Assembly: GCA_003573635.1 (NCBI GenBank)
Contig: QUTJ01031629.1
Coordinates: forward strand, 1-13,760
DNA length: 13,760 nt
Direction: 5' to 3'
From: Goniomonas avonlea
Taxonomy: Eukaryota > Cryptophyceae > Goniomonadida > Goniomonadaceae
How positions within the stretch are numbered: position 1 is the stretch's first letter; the number at the start of each line of letters is the position of its first letter. Both the position numbers and the translations under genes were made by a program. The notes under the pieces were generated by a model that was not told the origin of the DNA, ran no database searches, and saw nothing but the letters and a program-made list of their open reading frames with translations. Positions 1 to 13,760 of the stretch are shown here, piece by piece.

Positions 1-87
1 GTTAGGCCTGACTGCAGTAACTGTTCTGGCTGTCCGGCTGGCTGTCCTCTCGCACATACCTTCACAGTACAGTTGGGCAAGTCGTTC
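1..87. repeat. Direct repeat, copy 1 (left edge)
   Basis: This stretch recurs at 277-345 with a few substitutions and with internal deletions in the second copy. Shared blocks include CTGTCCTCTC, CACATACCTTCACAGTACAG and GGGCAAGTCGTTC. Read on the minus strand, both copies contain CTGTACTGTGAAG followed by GTATGTG, which looks like an exon end and splice donor. The similarity runs across exon-like and intron-like parts alike, so it is better read as a local segmental duplication than as a conserved exon. The copy may continue beyond the left edge. Confidence 0.8.
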
Positions 88-95
88 TAGCGGAG

Positions 96-256
96 TGCGT
101 GAGGGAGAGTGAGAGGTAGTGAGTGAGTGAGAGAGAGAGTGCAGCTGCACATTCAGTGTCAAGCGCAGCTTAGCCTATCTCACTCACTCATGGGAGAGAG
201 AGGGGGGGGAGGGGGGAGAGAGCGGGAGAGAGAGAGATAGATAGATAGAGAGAGAG
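96..256. repeat. GA/GATA-rich simple repeat
   Basis: Runs of GAGA, GTGAGTGA and GATAGATA are interrupted by a short unique piece around 140-180, and there is a poly-G stretch near 200-215. The tract sits between the two copies of the direct repeat. Such tracts mutate by slippage, and GA-rich runs also occur in promoters, but nothing here shows a function. Confidence 0.75.
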
Positions 257-276
257 CAAGTCTGTGCTGGAGCTGC

Positions 277-345
277 GTTAGACCTGACTACAGTTCTGGC
301 TGTCCTCTCACACATACCTTCACAGTACAGTCGGGCAAGTCGTTC
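277..345. repeat. Direct repeat, copy 2
   Basis: This is the shorter copy of the segment at 1-87. It has lost a few bases near its start and one of the two CTGTCCGGCTGG-like units of copy 1. On the minus strand it includes the end of an exon-like open stretch (see 318-420). Confidence 0.8.
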
Positions 346-420
346 GAACTCCGCTCCCTCAAGCGGCATGCCCTTCATGAGCGAGGGTTTTGTGCACAGT
401 TTGGCTCTGGGTCCTCTCAC
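318..420 (-). other. Exon-like open stretch, possible gene fragment
   Basis: On the minus strand an open frame runs between an acceptor-like CTGCTCAG near 421 and a donor-like GTATGTG at 317. It would encode about 34 residues ending in FERLARLYCEG. Copy 1 of the direct repeat encodes LERLAQLYCEG followed by the same donor-like sequence. This could be an exon of a minus-strand gene leaving the window on the left, or a duplicated relic. I do not recognise the protein. The stretch is short, and open frames of this length arise by chance. Confidence 0.2.
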
Positions 421-1000
421 CTGAGCAGCCCCTGCTTCACGGTGAGGATGAGGGGCCTCCATGCCAATGCTGCCAATGCTGCCCCCTGGGTCACCGTGCA
501 ACAAAGTGAGAAAGCATTTCAAGGGTGCNAGGACCATCAGTCAGAGTCCTGCTCACTCCACCTTCAAGGTCTGGATTGTCAGCGCAGAACTCACGCGTCC
601 AACCCTCTTGCCAATGCACCGCTTCTGTGGCTCGGGTTACTGAAGGACTGGACAGTACAAGCAGTAAAAACTTACCTTGTGCTGTTCGACATTTCTGACA
701 TGAAAAGGCCCCCTGTCCTTGGTCACAACTTTGGTGACCCTCAAACTCGTCCTTATGGTTCGAATATAGATGCATGCGAAACAACAGGTGGCGCGAACCT
801 TCTGATGCTTGCGAGTGCCACGTAAATGACGTTTTGAGATCAGGGGTGACTCCCGGGTGACTCGGGGTGAGTCGGGTGACTGTCCTGATAGCACTCCCGG
901 TATCGAGGGAGTAACCTGGAACGTAACCTGAGAGTTAGTACAGTACTGCGGCCACCAACGGCTTTTTGACTCGCAACGCAACAAGCGGGAGCCGAGGACA
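421..1000. other. Non-coding stretch upstream of the first gene
   Basis: I see no supported gene here. Open frames on both strands are short, overlap each other and lack recognisable motifs or a consistent splice pattern. One undetermined base lies at 529. The right part, roughly 830-1000, is the likely promoter and 5' leader of the gene starting at 1001. Confidence 0.5.
847..883 (+). promoter_or_regulatory. Cluster of TGACTC-like sites, possible bZIP sites
   Basis: TGACTC occurs at 847 and 858, TGAGTC at 868 and TGACTG at 878, so the starts are 11, 10 and 10 bases apart. TGACTC/TGAGTC is the core half-site bound by AP-1/Gcn4-type bZIP factors in other eukaryotes. Another TGACTC lies near 967. 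The cluster is about 120-155 bases before the start codon at 1001, a sensible promoter position. Binding is inferred from the motif alone, and a simple GGGTGACTC repeat could also explain it. Confidence 0.35.
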
Positions 1001-3418
1001 ATGAGTATTTCTGGGAGCTCAACTCGGGAAAAACAGGGCGGTGGTGGGGGTGGTGACGACCTCAAAGACGCCTCGCTTGAAAAGAATCCCCAGTTCAAAG
1101 AGATGTTAATTGCTCTTGAATTTCACGACAACTCTCTGCACTTGGGTGAGACTGCATCAAAATACGACTTAGGTGCGTCTCGGAGCGGGTTCAAGAAGAT
1201 TCTCACTTCAGCTGGTTGTGTAGAGTTTTTCAACGGCCTTCGAACCATGATGCGTGAATGTTTGTTCACCAAGGAAGACTCTCTCCGGAAGCAGCATGTT
1301 CAGCGAGTGTACGATTGGTTTGTTGAGAAGAAAATGCGATCGAGCGCTGCGCAACGTATGGAGCCACGGTCCAAAGCTAAAGGAAGTCCGGTGGGGGCCT
1401 CGGTGAGGATCTACGTTGCCTTTTGTTTTTGTTTTTTGAATTCTGTTGCAGAGCCCGAGCAATATGATAGCTAAGAAGACGCTGGTGCCACGATCTCAAG
1501 AAAGTCTCAAGCAGCATCTTGAAAGACAGCAGCGGAAGCCAATGCCACATACTTTCACCTATCGCAAGGACACTGGCAGCGCAATCAGTGATGCCGATCG
1601 AAAAATCAACTATCTGAACTCGTCGAGCACTCCCGCACGCTCTGAGCCCAGGACAGACAAGGAGGAGCCCCCTCCGCCAGCTGCAACTCCACTCACAACA
1701 GGCAACACTCCAGTTCCTCGACACCATGCTCGGCAGTCGGCACTTCCAGCTCCCATGTTTATACCCACAACCCCTGCTAGCTTCGGCAGCCCGAGGGAAA
1801 TGGACATCTCCAAATATAAGACTCGGAACCTCGCTTTGTCACAGATGAGACGTACAGGTTGTGCTGGTTTGCTAATTTTGAATGCTTGCTGATGCTCGCC
1901 ACAGGCAAGGTTCCACCCAAGGAACCCGAGCCGGAGTCGTCCCCCGAACCAGCCAAGGCGGTGCCCGAAGACAAGGAGCGACCATTTGTTCATTACAAAA
2001 TCCAGCACCCTACTGAAGTGATAATGCATGAACGATGGCTGCAAAAACGGGCTGAACAAGAGATGGAGAAAAAGGGCCAGAAGGAGGTGAGCGATTTTTT
2101 TCTTCTTTTCGTCCGCCGTTGTAAAACAGTGCAGGTGGTTGATGCTATGGAGTGGTGGAGTACGCATCGAGCACGAATTGAAGAAGAAATCAGCAGAAGA
2201 CAAGAAGCCAACCGATTTAGTTCGCAGACCGGCAGGTACGTCAGAGTTCGAGCTCGTTGATTGGCCGTTGAAATTGAATTGAACTTCACAGTATATACGG
2301 TGGGAGTCGGCCGTCCACAGCACTATCACAAAGGGGTGCTGTATTGCAGCGTTCTCGAGAGGAGGCGGAATGGAGCGACTCAAGTGGGGACGACGATGCA
2401 GATATTGAGGTGTTTGAGGATCTCGTCCAGACAGGACCCACTGTACGTTTTGTTGTGGAAGCACCTTTCTTGCATATCACAGTGAATGATTATAATCTTG
2501 CACTTGCTTCCTTTTACGAACTCTCCAAGGTGCGACCGGTAACCCTTCCCGCAGGAAATTCCAGAAACATTCACACAGAGAACCCCGTCGAGACCACGGT
2601 CAGGCAGATCAAGACCAGCATCTGCTCGTCCACCTTCGGCCATTCTTCGTCGACCTGACCCTGATGCTACCAATGTTGGCTTATCACCGTATCACACTGT
2701 GTATGTCGATCAACATGTTCGTGCTGGAGGTATGTGTTTGCACATGAGCCTAAACCTGTTGAGATGACCTCTCACTCCTCAGGCCTTGGCTCAAGCTCTG
2801 GGCTTCCTCCGGATGACCTCAACGCCAGCACCGCCTCTGCTGATGCGACGTTAGGGTCGGTCAAGCGTGTCTTGTATGGCTTCACTTCCCCCCACGCCGA
2901 TGAACCAACGGAGGCTGAAGCGACCGGCTTCCCTCGGCGCCCTCTGTCAGCCGCCTACAGTGTTGGGTCTCGAGCTACCAGGTGCGCCCTTCTGTGTGTG
3001 ATTGTCTCTCAATTATTTCTTCAACCGCTTGTCCATAATCCAATGTCAGGTCCCTGTCAATGTATCATTTGGTCGAATGTGCATCTCACGGTGTGACAGT
3101 GCCAGGAGCAGTAGACCCATGTCAGCACCAGCGTCGCGCATCAACCAACTGGGTGAGGTTGAGCGGATCAAGCGGTCTTTTGCCCATCAAAGCATCGTGT
3201 GCCCTCTCGATGTTATTGAACGGGGTATGCTCATCCCTGAAGACAAGGCTTACGGGGCATGTCTTCTGTCCCTTCCCACTCCCGGTGCTCACCTTCGAAT
3301 CTCAAACCCTTTCGCTAAGAGCGGCAAAAAGGGCAAGAAAGGCAAGAAGGGTGGCAAGAAAGGCAAGAAGGGTGGCAAGAAGAAAGGCAAGAAGGGCGGA
3401 AAGAAGAAAAAGAAGTAA
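1001..3418 (+). CDS. Unrecognised protein with RPxSA motifs and Lys/Gly-rich tail, 8 exons
   Basis: I do not recognise this family. The spliced model is 1001-1402, 1452-1851, 1905-2086, 2135-2239, 2350-2442, 2555-2729, 2783-2981 and 3100-3418. All junctions agree in phase and give 624 residues. The N-terminal 130 residues look like a small helical domain after a glycine run at about 13-18. A proline-rich, probably disordered stretch follows. Residues about 240-350 are charged and helical, with WW at about 201-202 beside likely coiled coil. Residues about 395-530 carry RPxSA-like motifs (RPASARP, RPLSAA, RPMSAP). The final 32 residues, from about 593, are almost entirely Lys and Gly. In many flagellated organisms basic KGKK tails and such motifs occur in axonemal proteins, so a ciliary role is a weak inference. 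The start ATG follows GACA and begins the open frame. The exon 4 donor at 2240 was chosen over a stronger-looking one at 2236 because only 2240 keeps the frame. The gene converges with the V-ATPase gene, whose stop lies 195 bases away. Confidence 0.75.
3322..3415 (+). repeat. Coding minisatellite for the Lys/Gly tail
   Basis: Imperfect units built from GGCAAGAAG, GGTGGCAAGAAA and GGAAAGAAG repeat to the stop codon and encode the basic tail of the 1001-3418 protein. Lysine codons are mainly AAG with some AAA. Tail length could vary between strains by unequal crossing-over or slippage without breaking the frame, because the units are multiples of three. Confidence 0.8.
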
Positions 3419-3613
3419 TTTGCGCGCCAGCCGAGTACCCTTGACTTTCAGAACCAATGTACAACAGATCTTAAAAAACGGACACAGAGTCCAGAACTGA
3501 GGGGTGGAAAGAAGCTGTATTCAATTCAATTGACTGACTTGCCACTGACGCGATCCGGGGTAGCGGGGCGGAGAGGACCAAAAAGGCGAGAGATTGCTAA
3601 ACGATGACTTGCT

Positions 3614-5576
<1,963 letters not shown>

Positions 5577-5851
5577 GGTTCTCACGAAAGACACAGCCGA
5601 GGTTGGGGATAGTTCTTGTGGATAGCCTCATCCGCCCTGTCAAAATGACAGCCTGACGCCCGACAACCACTGTGCCCTGGGTGGCCCACATGCTTCACGT
5701 TGACGCTGCTCAGTAACTACAGCCTGCTTGAGTCACTCGATCTTCTTACAAACGTGAACCTCTTTGCTACCTTACTGCTACATAACAACTTACGTGGTAA
5801 CATGGTCGCTAACATGTGCGGCTCCTCTGCCTTGGCCAAGAGACACAGCGC
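5577..5851. promoter_or_regulatory. Divergent intergenic region with a TGAGTCA site
   Basis: This gap of about 275 bases separates the start codons of the minus-strand V-ATPase B gene and the plus-strand membrane protein gene. It must hold at least the V-ATPase promoter and probably both. A full palindromic TGAGTCA, the AP-1/Gcn4-type consensus, lies at 5729-5735. No clear TATA box is visible on either side. A single 7-mer is weak evidence, although related half-sites also cluster upstream of the gene at 1001. Confidence 0.4.
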
Positions 5852-6259
5852 ATGTGGGTTGTGCGCGTCGTCAACGCCTTGTTTCGCTACCGATGGCTAC
5901 CAGCCCTCTCGATGATATTATTTTCTGCCTTTTTGTATGGAACGGGTATCCTCCAGCTCCCTGCCCAGCACCAGCTTGAAGGTGGCTTGGTGAAGCTGCT
6001 GCCAGGCGCCGTTGGAGAAGTTTGGGATGTAATCCAGGGACCTCTCTCACACGCACGGACTGGCGCTTGCGTTGGCGCAGGTTTCGGACTTTTTGTGTGG
6101 GCATTGACTGCGTGGCTGGATAGCCAGGCAGAGACACGTAGCGAAGGCTCGATGTCGAACTCGGTGCTGCTCGCAGTGCTTGCCGGCGTTGGCATTGTGT
6201 CTGGAGGAGTCATCACATTCACACTGTCACTCATGTTGTCGATAATCGATCTGGGGTAA
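5852..6259 (+). CDS. Small unrecognised multi-span membrane protein, intronless
   Basis: I do not recognise this protein. The first in-frame ATG is at 5852, and the frame stays open to TAA at 6257-6259, giving 135 residues. The N-terminus is short and basic (MWVVRVVNALFRYRW). Hydrophobic segments follow at about 16-36, 71-90 and 103-132, the last long, glycine-rich and ending just before the stop at IIDLG. A polar stretch with charged residues lies between the second and third. Three helices, or four if the long last one is a hairpin, would span a membrane. The basic, hydrophobic start could target a mitochondrion or the ER; this is inference. The gene is intronless beside intron-dense neighbours. 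It is divergent from V-ATPase B and converges with MCM3, whose stop is 220 bases away. Hydrophobicity and coding length support a real gene, but an unseen upstream exon is possible. Confidence 0.6.
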   Translation: MWVVRVVNALFRYRWLPALSMILFSAFLYGTGILQLPAQHQLEGGLVKLLPGAVGEVWDVIQGPLSHARTGACVGAGFGLFVWALTAWLDSQAETRSEGSMSNSVLLAVLAGVGIVSGGVITFTLSLMLSIIDLG

Positions 6260-6479
6260 AACTACATGTTCGGGATCCCAAGATGCGTAATCAACCAACT
6301 CGTTCTCGATCCTGCAGCCATTTCTAGATTGACTCAGAACTTCAAGAATGCTAAGTGCAGTAAATTGTATGCCCCAACTATTTGGTGCTTCACGAGGGTC
6401 CTGTGGCTTCACATGACGGGCAACTTAATCCATACATGGTTTTAATTGAATCTCATTAATTGAGATGGGAATGAGTCTT
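6260..6479. other. Convergent intergenic region
   Basis: This region lies between the stop codons of the plus-strand membrane protein gene and the minus-strand MCM3 gene and should contain both 3' ends. It is locally AT-rich around 6425-6470. A small inverted repeat, TCTCA-TTAAT-TGAGA, lies at 6451-6465, with five paired bases and a five-base loop. No canonical AATAAA is present on either strand. Confidence 0.5.
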
Positions 6480-11953
<5,474 letters not shown>

Positions 11954-12157
11954 CGCTCGAGCTGGCGCGTCTCTCGTTCGTCAAACTTTTTTGACGTTCT
12001 CTGCCTCGATTTGGCGATTTCCTTTTGCGGCAAGTTCGCACTATCTGGGTTAATTTTCCGACGGTGAACTAACGGTACTCAGTGACTCTAGCTAGCTAGT
12101 GAGGTTAACGTGTTCACAAAGTCACAAAGTGAAGCCTGAAGGACGCTGTATTTTGGG
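11954..12157. promoter_or_regulatory. Divergent promoter region, MCM3 / TMEM135-like gene
   Basis: About 204 bases separate the two start codons. On the MCM3 sense strand a GACGCGCC (about 11964-11971) lies just before the ATG, and TTTGGCGA is present on the plus strand near 12009. These resemble, without fully matching, the MCB (ACGCGT) and E2F (TTTSGCGC) elements that drive G1/S expression of MCM genes in yeast and animals. A short direct repeat, TCACAAAGT, occurs twice at about 12113-12130. No TATA box is evident. Confidence 0.3.
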
Positions 12158-13651
12158 ATGGTTGTGGCGTCCCGACACAGTCCGAGGCACTACAAGCAGT
12201 CCCCGGTCATGGACTGCGCAGTCACATCTGCGCGTGCTTTTGCAATCGCAGGAGGAATCCAAGGGTTGTTAGGTTTGCTGGGCAAAGGAGACAGGCACAA
12301 GGTTCTCAGGGCGGCCATCCGATCCGGTCTCTTTCTTGGGGGCCTTTCCGGAGGATACAAAATGCTCATGAAGCTATTGGAGCGATTGGAAGCCGAGATA
12401 AAATGGCGGCGTGAGAGATTACATCTTGAAAAGTGGCGAGCATTTATCTCTGGAGCTGTGGCTGGGCTTGCGGTCCTGTTTTTGGAGCCCGAGTCGCAAA
12501 CCACTTTTGCTTTGTGCGAAATCTCAAGTCCATTTGATCAATCCTGACCCAATTGCTCTTTAGGTATTCCTTGGTTCGAGCTGGAGAATTCTATGTGAGA
12601 TCTGGGCTCCAGGATGGCTGGTGGCCCCAGTGGTTGAAGTGGCGGCATGCTGACACGGCACTCATGTACGTCCGTTGTCTATTGTTACCGTTTTCCTGAC
12701 AAATGCCGTTGTAGGATACTCTCAGCCAATCAGGTGTGCACATTGTCTGGTTGCTGTACCACGCCGTGTGGACGACATGACTCCTCATTTTCAGATTTTA
12801 TGGGGCTGGCGGCATGAGACCCGAACCCTTCCACCGAGTTATCAAAAGTTTCTAAGGATTCAAGTGTGTTTAATATTTTTGAATTCAGTTCTGACTTGTG
12901 TTTTTGCAGGGGGATCTCCCTGATGCTGTCGGCGCTGCTGTGTCACACATGTCTCGTGGCATACCTCTTGATGCCGCCTCACTAAAGCCATGGTTTGATC
13001 GACATCATATCAGCATCGAAGACGTCGTTGGAGCCCATACGAGATCTAATTATTGTACATTGATCCACGGTCACCAGGGGTGCAGTCGTTTCTTGAGTGT
13101 CTTTTTCCTTCAGGGCATGCGCAGGGCTTTCAAGGTTCGTCAGTCCTGTTCAGGTTGTGCGGCGCTCCCTGACCTCGTTGTGGCAGCTCTACTTGCCTTT
13201 GCATGTGTTCCTCTCGCTTATTCGCTACAGAAAGGCTTGGGGCGACCCGAAGGAGGCCTTGAAGCGCTTGCTCACCAGCGTGTTCTGGTCTAGTGTATTC
13301 CTTGCCAGGTACGCCCTCGCGTTTCAGGACAAGGCAGAGTATCTCGTTCGGTCTCAGATTGCATTGCGCTTTTGCAGGTTTTCATTACTCACATATTGCC
13401 CTGCTATTCTGTAGGTTCTTTCCTGTGGTTGTCACATACCTCAGTTGGAAGCGTTACTGTTGGCTGCTACAGTTGCAATCGCCTTTGCTGGTCCACGATC
13501 GCTGCTTGCTCGCTGAGTTGGCTGCCATGTTGTCGCTGCGACACTACGTTGGGAATGCCACTAATGCCGTTGCGGCAGCTACTGTACTATTGGGCACGGG
13601 TCGCAGTGCTTACTCGTTGGCAAACTCGGTGTCTACAATTTATTTGTACAA
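12158..13651 (+). CDS. TMEM135-like transmembrane protein, 5' part, 7 exons seen
   Basis: TMEM135-family proteins are multi-span proteins related to Tim17/Tim22 and linked in animals and fungi to peroxisomes, mitochondria and lipid balance. Modelled exons are 12158-12513, 12564-12665, 12715-12733, 12795-12863, 12910-13134, 13187-13308 and 13415-13651. All agree in phase, giving about 376 residues before a likely donor (GTGCGT at 13652). Family-like stretches are FLGGLSGGYK, a KWRAFISGAVAGLAVLFLEP helix, TTFALYSLVRAGEFYVRSG, RHADTALMILSANQ, TLPPSYQKFL, CTLIHGHQGC, then RRAFKLYLPLHVF and LLVHDRCLLAELAAML. The order matches the longer architecture I recall from plant TMEM135-like proteins, where the half resembling the human C-terminus comes first. 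In-frame ATG codons at 12158 and 12209 could both start; the first is taken. The third exon is only 19 nt. The last exon is the least certain, because splice choices around 13309-13414 vary. The 3' end lies outside the window. Confidence 0.83.
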
Positions 13652-13700
13652 GTGCGTCGTCTCGTTTCCAACTGGAAAAGGAGTTGTGCGACGCCCTCCG

Positions 13701-13760
13701 TGCTGCTGCAGTCCATGCTGTTGCAGTCCGTTGCAGTCCATGCTGCTGCAGTCCATGCTG
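13701..13760. repeat. Minisatellite at the right edge
   Basis: TGCAGTCCATGCTG-type units of about 15 nt repeat imperfectly to the end of the window, with one shortened unit (TTGCAGTCCG). The tract probably lies in an intron of the TMEM135-like gene, just after the likely donor at 13652. It contains the palindrome CTGCAG in several units. The array continues off the window, so its length is unknown and the assembly may have broken here. Confidence 0.8.

Noticed and set aside
1610-2464. Long minus-strand open frame of 284 codons
   Set aside because: It lies antisense to the spliced plus-strand gene, has low-complexity composition and no recognisable motif. The plus-strand exons explain the region with consistent splice phases.
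2483-2530. Possible extra small exon encoding NDYNLALASFYELSK
   Set aside because: Its phase does not fit the exon at 2350-2442, and the following intron would be only about 24 nt. The single intron 2443-2554 joins the flanking exons in frame.
3060-3500. Alternative Arg/Lys-rich frame over the tail of the first gene
   Set aside because: It is a shifted reading of the AAG-rich minisatellite. The other frame continues the spliced protein and stops naturally after the Lys/Gly tail.
6451-6465. Inverted repeat as a transcription terminator
   Set aside because: The stem has only five pairs, and hairpin terminators are not expected for eukaryotic protein-coding genes.
13081-13130. A 44-nt intron with a good pyrimidine-rich acceptor (CTTTTTCCTTCAG)
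   Set aside because: Removing it would delete the CTLIHGHQGC to FFLQGM stretch that fits TMEM135-like proteins and would not match phase. The intron at 13135-13186 explains the frame better.

Overview
This window is nuclear DNA from a eukaryote, most likely a unicellular one. It holds conserved eukaryotic genes (vacuolar H+-ATPase subunit B, the replicative helicase subunit MCM3 and a TMEM135-like membrane protein). Many short spliceosomal introns interrupt them, most of 44-75 nt with GT-AG ends and two with GC-AG ends. I cannot name the species. A protein with a lysine/glycine-rich tail and RPxSA-type motifs suggests, weakly, an organism with cilia or flagella. Exon boundaries were worked out by hand from splice consensus, reading phase and remembered family sequences. 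No transcript data or database search was used.

Layout, left to right. (1) Positions 1-1000 have no gene I can support. They contain an imperfect direct duplication (1-87 and 277-345), GA/GATA microsatellite and, near 847-883, a cluster of TGACTC-like sites about one helical turn apart. (2) Positions 1001-3418 (+) are an 8-exon gene for an unrecognised 624-residue protein. (3) Positions 3614-5576 (-) are a 10-exon gene for V-ATPase subunit B, complete at 501 residues. (4) Positions 5852-6259 (+) are an intronless gene for a small unrecognised multi-span membrane protein. (5) Positions 6480-11953 (-) are a roughly 19-exon gene for MCM3 of about 845 residues, complete except for one splice junction I could not settle. 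(6) Positions 12158 to the window end (+) are the 5' part of a TMEM135-like gene, including a 19-nt micro-exon.

The genes alternate in strand, giving two convergent pairs and two divergent pairs. The V-ATPase B gene and the small membrane protein gene share a gap of about 275 nt; MCM3 and the TMEM135-like gene share one of about 204 nt. Regulation in each divergent pair may therefore be linked. The genes do not form an obvious pathway; this reads as an ordinary compact housekeeping region.

The most unusual observation is in the MCM3 gene. A second, diverged copy of a conserved 16-codon segment lies in the following intron, in the same open frame, and 11 of its 16 base differences fall at third codon positions. 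Other points of interest are two GC-AG introns sharing a 10-base donor, a repeat-filled 423-nt intron and the orphan membrane protein.
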